Source of the DNA: Sphingobacterium siyangense
Lineage (GTDB): Bacteria; Bacteroidota; Bacteroidia; Sphingobacteriales; Sphingobacteriaceae
Length of the DNA stretch: 64,000 bases
Direction: 5' to 3'
Assembly: GCF_007830445.1 (NCBI RefSeq)
Contig: NZ_VLKR01000022.1
Coordinates: forward strand, 1-64,000
The position numbers were made by a program, and so were the translations under genes. The notes beneath the pieces are model-generated. The model saw only the letters and a list, made by a program, of their open reading frames with translations, was not told the origin of the DNA and made no database searches. Shown in pieces: positions 1 through 7,267 of the stretch (its first letter is position 1; each line of letters starts with the position of its first letter).

Positions 1-159
1 CAAAAAAAGGCCAAATATGACTGGAACCTGTCCAATCTGGTCGCATTCATCAGAATGAATATCTTCGTGAAAATAAACATCTGGCAATGGATAGATGATC
101 CCTTTTTCAGGCCGCCTATAAAAGGAAAAAAGGGACAGCTAAAGATCTTCGCAGATTGA
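1..159 (+). mobile_element. IS4-type transposase, C-terminal remnant or edge-truncated copy
   Basis: A frame open from the left edge encodes 52 residues and then stops. The segment LVAFIRMNIF followed by an IWQWIDDPF-like stretch resembles the extreme C-terminus of IS4-family transposases common in Bacteroidota. It is cut by the window edge, so whether the element is intact cannot be judged. Roughly 120 bases of non-coding DNA follow, with no clear terminal inverted repeat that I can pair from this side. Confidence 0.6.
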
Positions 160-250
160 AAAATAGGGGTCAATATCGAAATGATGAAAAAAGCTATGCC
201 TGTACCACAGAAATCCAATCCTAAAATTTATTTAGGACACATGTGTAGAG

Positions 251-284
251 AGCTAGACAATGTTAACATTGCCTAGCTTTTTTT
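251..284 (+). terminator. Rho-independent terminator
   Basis: Arms AGCTAGACAATG (251-262) and CATTGCCTAGCT (267-278) pair with one mismatch around a 4-base loop and are followed by a run of seven T on the plus strand. It would end plus-strand transcription coming from the transposase side. It lies just past the stop of the minus-strand DUF4230 gene, but the T-run favours the plus direction. Confidence 0.7.
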
Positions 285-288
285 GAAT

Positions 289-849
289 TTATTCGAAAGT
301 CAGATTGATTTTCGAAAACCCCAATCCCTGTAAGAGCGGTTTAAACACGGTGGTTGCATTGGCCTTGGTTTGCTGCAGAATATCTGATTTCTTAACATCA
401 TCAGCAACAGCTTTTTCCGCAGCTTTGTAAGCTTCATCCACAAGCTCTGCTTCGCGCAAGAAAGCCATTTTGGTATCATAGACTTTGGATGCTTCATGAT
501 CGATCTTAATGTAGCAGATTTCTGGAGCCGGCAATTTGATGGAAACCGAATCCCCTACCACCTTAATATCTTCCGGACTAAGTTTTGTAAGGTTTACACA
601 GCCTACAGCATCTGCTTTGACGATTAACAATACACTTGCATCCGGTAAAAACGTATTCACGTTTTTATGCTCCACCACATCGCTGTAGCGGTATTTGACC
701 AATTCCAGTTTTCCCATTGCTTCAATGCGATCCACCAATAACTGATGTTTGCTTTCCACTGCCGGTCCGCTGTTATATTTTTTATACACGAACCAAGCGC
801 CCACTGCCAAAATGGCTACGATAATTAAAAATTTTAAAAATTTTCCCAT
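289..849 (-). CDS. DUF4230 domain protein, membrane-anchored
   Basis: The 186-residue product begins with a short lysine and one transmembrane segment (about residues 5-22, rich in I, V, A), then a soluble domain with the layout of DUF4230 proteins: an early LVDRIEAMGKLELVKY segment, a central beta-rich region with a conserved 'SVSIKLPAPEI', and a C-terminal helix plus 'LLQGLGFSKINLTFE'. The N-terminal anchor suggests the domain is extracytoplasmic. The function of the family is unknown. The gene stands alone between an IS remnant and tRNA-His. Family assignment rests on the overall pattern. Confidence 0.75.
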   Translation of the reverse strand: MGKFLKFLIIVAILAVGAWFVYKKYNSGPAVESKHQLLVDRIEAMGKLELVKYRYSDVVEHKNVNTFLPDASVLLIVKADAVGCVNLTKLSPEDIKVVGDSVSIKLPAPEICYIKIDHEASKVYDTKMAFLREAELVDEAYKAAEKAVADDVKKSDILQQTKANATTVFKPLLQGLGFSKINLTFE

Positions 850-1003
850 AAACTATAGTATACAAATTAAAGACCAAGCTGCTTTTTTAGGCATTTAACC
901 TGAAAATATTACCTAGATATTATTCTCCAGGGGCGCTAAACGGTCATGCTTGAAAATTATACCTTTTGATAGACAATTGTTTAGTCAAAAAGTTTAAAAA
1001 ACA

Positions 1004-1035
1004 TTTGGAACATATAAGCTATAATACTACTTTTG
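1004..1035 (+). promoter_or_regulatory. Bacteroidota-type promoter for tRNA-His
   Basis: A -33 TTTG at 1004-1007 and an exact TAnnTTTG -7 element (TACTTTTG, 1028-1035) are separated by 20 bases, the spacing known for Bacteroidota primary sigma promoters. Transcription would start near 1042, about nine bases before the tRNA. Confidence 0.7.
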
Positions 1036-1050
1036 TGACATCAAAATCAC

Positions 1051-1125
1051 GGTAGGTATAGCTCAGTTGGTTAGAGCACTAGATTGTGGTTCTAGGGGTC
1101 GTCGGTTCGAGCCCGATTACTTACC
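1051..1125 (+). tRNA. tRNA-His (anticodon GTG)
   Basis: The cloverleaf is complete: an extra 5' G at 1051 (G-1) opposite discriminator C at 1125, a 7-bp acceptor stem GTAGGTA/TACTTAC with one G-T pair, D-loop GCTCAGTTGGTTAGAGC, an anticodon loop with GTG in ATTGTGGTT, and T-loop GGTTCGAGCC. The encoded G-1 and C73 are identity elements of tRNA-His. CCA is not encoded. A strong promoter and terminator flank it, so it is a single-gene transcript. Confidence 0.95.
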
Positions 1126-1130
1126 CAAAA

Positions 1131-1156
1131 GGCAGATCAAATGATCTGCCTTTTTT
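1131..1156 (+). terminator. Terminator of tRNA-His
   Basis: A perfect 9-bp stem, GGCAGATCA (1131-1139) and TGATCTGCC (1142-1150), has a two-base loop and is followed by six T. It lies just after the tRNA 3' end. Confidence 0.85.
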
Positions 1157-1221
1157 GTTTTCTTGTAAGTCCTTGTTAAGATCTATGGATCATACCGAAA
1201 GTTTGGGGGGAAGGGAAGTTT

Positions 1222-1654
1222 TTAAGCATACAATTTCATTACTCTATATAGGAAAAATGTGGTGTCCCTTACGCCGCGAAAGAGACTCCTGAACGCTTTG
1301 AGCTTTGCATTGAAAGATTCTGCTGAAGCATTGGTGCTTCTATTGTCGAAGTAGTGTAGAATATATTGATGATGCGCTGCAATGGATCTTGCTACGCTCT
1401 CAAATGAAGCGATGCCCGCATTTTCAACCTGATTGTGCCAGTCCTAGTTTGGTCAATGCTATCTTTTTGTCCTGGCATTTATTGAATATGTCACCAAGGG
1501 CAATTCCAAGGTCATAAACGAGCTTTAGCTTGGGAAACCACATGAACAACAATTCAGCTCGGTATTTCTGGTTTTCGGACCATCGGTTTGGATGCTTGAA
1601 CAAGAAGCTACAAATCAAATTAAATATTGCAGTGCTCAAGGAATAAATGAACAT
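1222..1654 (-). pseudogene. ISL3-type transposase fragment, frameshifted
   Basis: The first part (1654 down to about 1437) reads FPKLKLVYDLGIALGDIF and then KIALTKLG, which resembles the region ahead of the C-terminus of ISL3-family (DDE_Tnp_ISL3) transposases. After a one-base shift near 1436 the homology resumes as WHNQVENAGIASF and continues through YFDNRSTNASAESFNAK and FRGVRDT, typical of the C-terminus, to a stop at 1222. The N-terminal two thirds are missing. What remains is therefore a 5'-truncated, frameshifted relic. Confidence 0.8.
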
Positions 1655-1673
1655 ATATTATAGCGTAAAGAAA

Positions 1674-1726
1674 CTTACCCACTCCGGTGGAACTTGACGG
1701 ATTCTTGGAAACCGGAGCGAGGTAAG
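1674..1726. repeat. Interrupted inverted repeat next to the ISL3 relic
   Basis: CTTACC (1674-1679) and CTCCGGT (1682-1688) are mirrored by ACCGGAG (1711-1717) and GGTAAG (1721-1726). The 22-base centre contains GAACTTGACGGATTC. Its position just upstream of the transposase relic suggests an element end or a remnant of a second copy, but this is not proven. Confidence 0.5.
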
Positions 1727-1740
1727 TATATTTTTAGTAG

Positions 1741-1769
1741 ATGTAATTTGTGTTACATTACAAATGTAA
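1741..1769. promoter_or_regulatory. Overlapping TTACAT/ATGTAA dyads
   Basis: ATGTAA (1741-1746) pairs with TTACAT (1753-1758), and TTACATT (1753-1759) also pairs with AATGTAA (1763-1769) around three bases. Three half-sites in 29 bases look like a binding site for a dimeric repressor. No gene starts next to it: the ISL3 relic is on one side and the 3' end of a minus-strand gene on the other. It may be the stranded operator of a lost gene. Confidence 0.3.
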
Positions 1770-1922
1770 TCTATTGAAGCTTACGAAATGTTACCATAAT
1801 CATTCCTTCAGTATACAAATTCAACTATTTTATAATTTTTTAGGAAAGAAATACGTTTTAAGCGTCTTTTTCAGATAACAACATAATACACATGAATGAA
1901 AAGATGCTATCTCCACAGACTA

Positions 1923-2702
1923 TTAACGCCACATAAACCCACCAATACGGAAGAAACGGAGAAACTTGTTGATCATGGTCAAAGCAGGTTTCTTAATCTT
2001 CCATTTTAATCCATCGAATCCTGTGGGAGCCGCATTGAAATCTTTCACTGTCGCTGCCCCTGTCTTCATATGTATCGGTGCTTCATCCCTTCGATGCTTC
2101 TCCACCACCAAGATGCTGTCATAGTAATGCAGGGAACTTACCGAACGCGTAAATCCATTGACCTTCAATCCACGTTGCTCGGAATGGTAAGCATTGATGT
2201 AATCAATAAAATTTTTACTGTATTCAATAAAAGTACCGTTCCTTTTATGGCCACCACCATAAAATACCTGATAAGATGTATGTAAATCTTCACAAAGGTA
2301 AACGCCATTATCTTTCACATGATCAAAAAGCTCCTCAAATGTCACAATTTGTTGTATCATCGTATGGCCACCATCATCGATCAATATATCGATCGGCGGA
2401 ATGGATTCTTTTACCTGGCGCAGGAACTTCCGGTCCGACTGTGAACCAATAAATATCTCTACATTCTCTTCTTCGAGTTCCTTACAGTGCGGATTGATGT
2501 CGATACCGTAAATTTTCGCACGATCACCAAAATAGTTCTTCCACATCTGAAGACTTCCGCCCTGAAAAACCCCAACTTCCAACACCACGATCTCTTTGCC
2601 TTTGAAACGACTAAAATGTCTGTCGTATACATCGAAATAATGCATCCATTTATTGATTAGCTTCGCATCATTATTTCGGAAATAAGTTTCTAACTCGTTC
2701 AT
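1923..2702 (-). CDS. Class I SAM-dependent methyltransferase, CmcI-like
   Basis: The 259-residue cytoplasmic protein has a Rossmann-type SAM site: motif I VLEVGVFQGGSLQMWK (about residues 40-55), an acidic strand end in YGIDINPH, then DILIDDGGHT and GVYLCEDLHTSY. This layout is shared by the CmcI / 'cephalosporin hydroxylase-like' and macrocin-O-methyltransferase-like groups, many of which act on sugars or natural products. The substrate cannot be inferred. The N-terminal MNELETYFRNNDAKLINKW and a basic C-terminus are outside the core. It is a single minus-strand gene with no partner nearby. Confidence 0.7.
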   Translation of the reverse strand: MNELETYFRNNDAKLINKWMHYFDVYDRHFSRFKGKEIVVLEVGVFQGGSLQMWKNYFGDRAKIYGIDINPHCKELEEENVEIFIGSQSDRKFLRQVKESIPPIDILIDDGGHTMIQQIVTFEELFDHVKDNGVYLCEDLHTSYQVFYGGGHKRNGTFIEYSKNFIDYINAYHSEQRGLKVNGFTRSVSSLHYYDSILVVEKHRRDEAPIHMKTGAATVKDFNAAPTGFDGLKWKIKKPALTMINKFLRFFRIGGFMWR

Positions 2703-2846
2703 GTCCTTCGGTCTATTTTAAGGGGTTCTGGTTTTTTATGCTTTGAATTTATTGAAATATAACGAAAAAAACAACGATATATTTTTGTTTCCGCAGAATT
2801 TTAAAATTTAAATTTTACAACATTTAAATTATTTTCCTACATTTAC

Positions 2847-2858
2847 ATAACTGGTTAT
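2847..2858. promoter_or_regulatory. Candidate operator of the MarR-GNAT gene
   Basis: ATAAC-TG-GTTAT is a perfect 12-base palindrome ending 18 bases before the ATG of the MarR-GNAT gene. MarR-family regulators commonly bind such AT-rich dyads over their own promoters, so autoregulation is a reasonable inference. Confidence 0.35.
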
Positions 2859-2876
2859 ATAATTACTTATAATACA

Positions 2877-3833
2877 ATGGAACTATTTGAAAAAACAGGA
2901 AAAATAGCATTAGGCAGCAGATTGCGCTATATGGCTTCAAATATCACAGAAGAGGCCGCCCGATTACATGAGCTTTATCAGATTGATTTTGCGCCCAAGT
3001 GGTTTCCCGTTTTCTTTATCTTGTCTGAGGGTGATTCAAAAACAATTACCGATATAGCAACAGAGATTGGCCACTCCCAGCCATCAGTCACTAAAATCGT
3101 TAAAGAAATGATCAATGTGGGTCTTTTAGAGGATAACCTTCGCTCTGTGGATAAACGGCGAAATATGGTTGGATTGACCGATAAAGGAAAAATGCTTTGG
3201 GAAAGAATGAAAATTCAATGCATCGATATCGATCGCGCCATAGATGGGATTATCCAGGAAGCCACGCACAATCTATGGGAAGCTTTAGCTGAATGGGAAT
3301 TTCTACTTGAACAAAAATCCTTGCTGAAACGCGTTCAGGAACAAAAGAAAATGCGTGAAAGTAAGGATGTCAACATTGTTCCATATGATCCAACATGCCG
3401 CCTGGCATTTAAGTCTTTAAATGAGGAATGGATTTCCACCTATTTTGAAATGGAAGAAACTGACCATAAAGCACTTGACAATCCCGAGGAATATATTTTG
3501 GCAAAAGGGGGTAAAATTATGGTTGCTCTTTATAACGATGAACCTGTAGGTGTATGCTCACTTATTAAAATGAATCATCCCGATTTTGACTATGAATTGG
3601 CAAAAATGGCGGTATCTCCAACAGTGCAAGGCAAAAGTATAGGCTATCTTTTGGGAAGAGCAATTATTGAAGAAGCAAAAACCTTAGGGGCATCAAAACT
3701 GTTTCTCGAGAGCAACACCATTTTGAAACCTGCAATCAATCTCTATTACAAGTTGGGGTTCCAAAAGATTAGCGGCTATCCAAGTCCTTATCAACGATGT
3801 AATATCCAGATGGAACTGGATTTAAAAAAATAA
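2877..3833 (+). CDS. MarR-type regulator fused to GNAT acetyltransferase
   Basis: In this 318-residue fusion, residues 1-140 form a winged helix of the MarR type, with the recognition region TDIATEIGHSQPSVTKIVKEM and the wing VDKRRNMVGLTDKGK. Residues about 160-318 form a GNAT fold: KMAVSPTVQGKSIGYLLGRA is the acetyl-CoA pyrophosphate-binding motif A (V..QG.SIG), followed by SNTILKPAINLYYKLGF as motif B. This fusion is common in Bacteroidota. The regulated genes and the acetyl acceptor are unknown. It is monocistronic with a terminator after it. Confidence 0.9.
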   Translation: MELFEKTGKIALGSRLRYMASNITEEAARLHELYQIDFAPKWFPVFFILSEGDSKTITDIATEIGHSQPSVTKIVKEMINVGLLEDNLRSVDKRRNMVGLTDKGKMLWERMKIQCIDIDRAIDGIIQEATHNLWEALAEWEFLLEQKSLLKRVQEQKKMRESKDVNIVPYDPTCRLAFKSLNEEWISTYFEMEETDHKALDNPEEYILAKGGKIMVALYNDEPVGVCSLIKMNHPDFDYELAKMAVSPTVQGKSIGYLLGRAIIEEAKTLGASKLFLESNTILKPAINLYYKLGFQKISGYPSPYQRCNIQMELDLKK

Positions 3834-3885
3834 CCTTGAGCAGTAGAAACATAAACTGGAATAAGCTAACTCTGATAAGCGAATG

Positions 3886-3915
3886 AATGCTTCCCCAAAA
3901 AAGGGAAGCATTTTT
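3886..3915 (+). terminator. Terminator after the MarR-GNAT gene
   Basis: A perfect 10-bp stem, AATGCTTCCC (3886-3895) and GGGAAGCATT (3903-3912), is followed by TTT and then GTTT. It separates the MarR-GNAT gene from the sigma factor operon. Confidence 0.8.
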
Positions 3916-3965
3916 GTTTAACTAATTTTTCAAATAAAAGGTGATACTTTTCACTAAATTGGTAC

Positions 3966-4520
3966 ATGTCTATAAATGATATTGCTATGCAACAATTGAT
4001 CAATTCAAATCGAACAATAGACCGACAGGTGCTCTTTATGAACTTGTATAAAAGTACATTTCCCATCGTGGCTAAGTATATCAGTCGTATGGGTGGTAAT
4101 TTGGATGAAGCCAAAGATGTATTTCAGGACGCTTTGCTGGTGTATTATGAAAAGATTCTTTTAACAGCAGCACCACTAAACAACGATATTGGCTATTTGG
4201 TTGGAACAGCCAAAAATCTATGGTTAAAACGGTATGGTCAATCCAGTCCAAACCTTCCCCTAGATCAAGTGGATATTGCTTTGATAACCGAAGAGTCTCC
4301 TTCTAGCACAAGGCTGTTTCGTTTTTTGGAGACTGCTGGGCGTAAATGTTTAGAACTCTTGAAAAGCTTCTATTATGATCAAATGTCACTGCAGGAAATT
4401 GCAGATGAATATGGCTATTCGGGAGCAAGGAGCGCCACTGTACAGAAATTTAAATGCCTTGAGAAAGTTAGAGAATCCGTTAAACAAAAATCCCTGGTTT
4501 ATGATGACTTCATGGAATGA
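3966..4520 (+). CDS. ECF-like RNA polymerase sigma factor
   Basis: The 184-residue protein matches a two-domain sigma-70 family factor. Region 2 (about residues 27-75) reads MNLYKSTFPIVAKYISRM then AKDVFQDALLVYYEK. Region 4 (about 125-170) reads RKCLELLKSFYYDQMSLQE then IADEYGYSGARSATVQKFKCLEKVR, a helix-turn-helix for -35-type contacts. Regions 1 and 3 are absent, as in ECF factors. Its 3' end overlaps the next gene by 17 bases, so the two are translationally linked. The next gene resembles the N-terminal part of an anti-sigma factor, and a ClpP paralogue follows. Confidence 0.85.
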   Translation: MSINDIAMQQLINSNRTIDRQVLFMNLYKSTFPIVAKYISRMGGNLDEAKDVFQDALLVYYEKILLTAAPLNNDIGYLVGTAKNLWLKRYGQSSPNLPLDQVDIALITEESPSSTRLFRFLETAGRKCLELLKSFYYDQMSLQEIADEYGYSGARSATVQKFKCLEKVRESVKQKSLVYDDFME

Positions 4521-4773
4521 AATCCAACAGATAGAAGCGTATATCTTTGGAATAGCGAAGCCGGAAGATGCACTGCTTTTTGAAGCGAAATTGGTGTTGG
4601 ACGAAGAGTTGGCACACAAGGTTATTGCGCAACAAAAAGCTTATGCAGCTATTCGGCAATTCGGGCGCAAACAAGTGAAAATGGAAATTGAAGCCATAAC
4701 GCAGGCATTATTTACACATCCTGAACATGTCTCTTTTAGAAAAAAAATAATAAAGCTATTTAGCAAATCCTAA
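4504..4773 (+). CDS. Small anti-sigma-like protein
   Basis: The likely start, ATG at 4504 (or 4501), lies inside the end of the sigma gene and gives about 89 residues. The pattern IEAYIFGIAKPEDALLFEAK, then DEELAHKV, resembles the N-terminal sigma-binding segment of many Bacteroidota anti-sigma factors, which usually reads 'IE.YL.G.L..EE...FE..L..D.EL...V'. No zinc-finger HxxxCxxC and no transmembrane segment is seen, so a soluble one-domain anti-sigma is proposed. The C-terminus is basic (FRKKIIKLFSKS). The role is inferred from this pattern and from the overlap with the sigma gene. Confidence 0.6.
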   Translation: MTSWNEIQQIEAYIFGIAKPEDALLFEAKLVLDEELAHKVIAQQKAYAAIRQFGRKQVKMEIEAITQALFTHPEHVSFRKKIIKLFSKS

Positions 4774-4785
4774 ATTCCTAACATC

Positions 4786-5469
4786 ATGATGATTGACAAA
4801 AATGAATTCCGCAAATTTGCGGTAGGGCATTGTTATGTCCAAAAAGATCTGGTGGATCATTATATTTCAGGCATCGAGCAGTCACACATTCCGCTGGCCA
4901 TGACGCCATATATCACCGAAGAACGCGAATTGCGCGTATCACAAATGGACGTATTTTCTAGATTGATGATTGACCGTATTATCTTTATGGGTGCTCCTGT
5001 AGAATCCAACATCGCCAATATCGTACAAGCCCAACTGTTATTCCTTCAATCTGTTGACCCAAAAAAAGATATACAACTGTATATCAACTCTCCCGGAGGC
5101 GAAGTGTATGCCGGATTAGGTATTTATGATACAATGCAATTGATCAGCCCAGATGTTGCAACGATCTGCACCGGTATGGCACTCTCCTTTGGTGCGATAT
5201 TACTCTGCGGCGGTGCTGCCGGCAAACGTAGCGCGCTGGAACACGCACGGGTGATGCTTCATCAGCCACTTGGCGGTGTTCAAGGCCAGGCTTCGGACAT
5301 CGAAATTACAGCCAATCAAGTGCTGAAAATCAAGAAAGAGCTGTATGATATTATTGCCAAACACAGTGGACAGAGCTATCAACGCGTACATGATGTCAGC
5401 GACCGGGATCACTGGATGGTTGCTGCAGAAGCAAAAGAATTTGGAATTATTGACGACGTACTAATCTAG
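4786..5469 (+). CDS. clpP: ClpP-type ATP-dependent protease subunit (paralogue)
   Basis: The 227-residue serine peptidase of family S14 has an intact triad: Ser134 in GMALSFGAILL, His159 in ARVMLHQPLGG and Asp208 in SDRDHWM. The LYINSPGGEV strand and the oligomer-forming handle are present. ClpP needs an AAA+ unfoldase (ClpX, ClpA or ClpC), and none is nearby. The gene lies 12 bases after the anti-sigma-like gene, so the three probably form one operon. Bacteroidota often carry a second clpP apart from the tig-clpP-clpX locus, and this looks like that second copy. Its residues 30-50 (EQSHIPLAMTPYITEEREL) differ from a standard propeptide. Confidence 0.88.
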   Translation: MMIDKNEFRKFAVGHCYVQKDLVDHYISGIEQSHIPLAMTPYITEERELRVSQMDVFSRLMIDRIIFMGAPVESNIANIVQAQLLFLQSVDPKKDIQLYINSPGGEVYAGLGIYDTMQLISPDVATICTGMALSFGAILLCGGAAGKRSALEHARVMLHQPLGGVQGQASDIEITANQVLKIKKELYDIIAKHSGQSYQRVHDVSDRDHWMVAAEAKEFGIIDDVLI

Positions 5470-5502
5470 CAAGGATAAGTAAATTTATGGACAGTTTCAA
5501 TC

Positions 5503-5536
5503 GGGCTATTGACAGACTATTGTCAATGGCCCTTTT
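5503..5536 (+). terminator. Terminator after clpP
   Basis: The stem GGGCTATTGACA (5503-5514) pairs with TGTCAATGGCCC (5521-5532), with a small mismatch, around a 6-base loop, and four T follow. It closes the sigma / anti-sigma-like / clpP operon. Confidence 0.8.
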
Positions 5537-5565
5537 AACTTTGTCATCAATAAATTTATATCAGC

Positions 5566-5976
5566 ATGAAACTAACATCCATTCGACTGATTGCAAATGA
5601 CATTCAGCAGTCCGTCAGATTCTATGAAGAAATCCTGGGGCTCACCGCACAATGGTTTACACCAGATTTTGCCGAGCTTTCCACCAGTTCGATTACCCTA
5701 GCTATAGGAAGTACTCGCACGATGCAAATGTTTAGCGACAGCCCCATTATCTTTGGTAACATGGCCCCTATTATTATTGAATTTTTAGTGGGAAATGTAG
5801 ATCATGAATATATTCGGATCAAAAATAGTGCTTCAAAAATCATTCAGGAACCGACAACAATGCCTTGGGGTAATCGCTCATTGCTTTTTTGTGATCCCGA
5901 TGGTAACATGCTTAACTTTTTCACTCCGCTGAGCCCTGAGGCGATCAAAAAATTTGGCGTAGAAGCCACGAACTAA
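5566..5976 (+). CDS. VOC (glyoxalase/dioxygenase-like) protein
   Basis: The 136-residue single-domain protein starts MKLTSIRLIANDIQQSVRFYEEILG, the first beta-alpha-beta-beta-beta unit of the vicinal oxygen chelate fold, and ends with the usual PWGNRSLLFCDPDGNMLNFF segment that carries a C-terminal metal-ligand position. The family covers glyoxalases, extradiol dioxygenases and antibiotic-binding proteins, so the reaction is not predictable. Terminators lie on both sides, so it is a single-gene transcript. Confidence 0.8.
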   Translation: MKLTSIRLIANDIQQSVRFYEEILGLTAQWFTPDFAELSTSSITLAIGSTRTMQMFSDSPIIFGNMAPIIIEFLVGNVDHEYIRIKNSASKIIQEPTTMPWGNRSLLFCDPDGNMLNFFTPLSPEAIKKFGVEATN

Positions 5977-5987
5977 TCCGCTCACAT

Positions 5988-6027
5988 GACAAGATACTAA
6001 AGTCCAAAAATTAGTATCTTGTCTTCC
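5988..6027 (+). terminator. Terminator after the VOC gene
   Basis: A perfect 13-bp stem, GACAAGATACTAA (5988-6000) and TTAGTATCTTGTC (6011-6023), is followed by TTCCTT. The T-run is weak but the stem is long. Confidence 0.65.
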
Positions 6028-6060
6028 TTAATCGATATTTAACAGCTATTTCTTCAACTC

Positions 6061-7161
6061 ATGGCCCTAATTAAAGATATATATACACCGGAATTTTATC
6101 AGTTTATTGCCGATCAGTTCCACCGCGTTGACAACAGTTTTAACAGAGAACAGTTTATCAAACGCGTTTTTTCAGGCAGTTTTCATGAAATGGAATGGAA
6201 ACAGCGTACAAAACACAGCACAGTGGCCTTACATGAATTTATGCCGGCATCCTTTCCCGAAGCAGCGGCCTTACTAACACAAGTGGTGGAACATCTCTTA
6301 GAAACGAAGCATCGGGGAGGCCTTGAATATGTTATTTTTCCGGACTATATCGAAACTTACGGTATCGGAGATTTTGAAACAGCTGTGCAGTCATTTGAAA
6401 TCGTCACGAGATTCATAACCTGCGAATTTGCCGTCCGTCCATTTATTATCAACTATGGATCTCGTATGATCGCGGAAATGGAAAGATGGTCCAAAAGCCC
6501 ACATCCTCAAGTTCGACGCCTTGCAAGTGAAGGATCTAGGCCCCGACTCCCCTGGGCGATGGCAATTCCAGCGTTGAAAAACGACCCTTCCCCTATCCTG
6601 CCTATCCTCCAAAACCTCCATAATGACCCATCCGAGAGCGTAAGAAGAAGTGTGGCCAACAATCTCAACGATATTGCCAAAGATCATCCCCATCTCGTTC
6701 TGACCATTGCCCAGCAGTGGAATGGAATCAGTAAAAATACAGATGCCATCATCAAACATGGCTGCCGTACCTTACTCAAACAAGGACATCCAGCAATTCT
6801 AAGCTTTTATGGACTGGATAGTAGCGATTTTCATCTTAGGAATCTCAGTATCCATACACCGGCAGTTAAAATAGGTGAACACCTTATTTTTTCCTTTGAA
6901 ATTGAGAATGGAAGTAGCGCCCCCCGATCACTACGTTTGGAGTATGGGTTATATTATCAAAAGTCAAATGGTCAGCTATCTCGAAAGGTATTTAAAATTA
7001 GTGAACGAATCTATCAGGGAACTGAAATAAACCGTATCGAGCGAAAGCAATCTTTCAAATTGATTACTACCCGGAAATTCTATGCAGGGAAACATAAAAT
7101 TTCAATTATTGTCAATGGGCAAGAAACAGTCCAACAGGAATTTGAGCTATTGCACATTTAA
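6061..7161 (+). CDS. AlkC-type DNA alkylation repair glycosylase
   Basis: The 366-residue protein has HEAT-like helical repeats through residue ~265, including WSKSPHPQVRRLASEGSRP with RLPWA and then NDPSESVRRSVANNLNDIAK, the hallmark of AlkC/AlkD DNA glycosylases that excise cationic 3-methyl- and 7-methylpurines without base flipping. Residues ~270-366 form a beta-rich tail (FSFEIENGSSAPRSLRLEYG, KISIIVNGQETVQQEFEL) that fits the Ig-like domain of the AlkC branch. It is cytoplasmic. A second HEAT glycosylase gene lies at 44.2-45 kb. No ada or alkB homologue is adjacent. Confidence 0.85.
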   Translation: MALIKDIYTPEFYQFIADQFHRVDNSFNREQFIKRVFSGSFHEMEWKQRTKHSTVALHEFMPASFPEAAALLTQVVEHLLETKHRGGLEYVIFPDYIETYGIGDFETAVQSFEIVTRFITCEFAVRPFIINYGSRMIAEMERWSKSPHPQVRRLASEGSRPRLPWAMAIPALKNDPSPILPILQNLHNDPSESVRRSVANNLNDIAKDHPHLVLTIAQQWNGISKNTDAIIKHGCRTLLKQGHPAILSFYGLDSSDFHLRNLSIHTPAVKIGEHLIFSFEIENGSSAPRSLRLEYGLYYQKSNGQLSRKVFKISERIYQGTEINRIERKQSFKLITTRKFYAGKHKISIIVNGQETVQQEFELLHI

Positions 7162-7267
7162 CGGGAAATAAGAAACAAACGAAGGGCTTTCGTGTTCTAC
7201 TAGAAACAACAGGATATACGCTGGACAGGTTTTTCCCAGCGTATGTAAGGTAAGTTCTTATGTTAAT

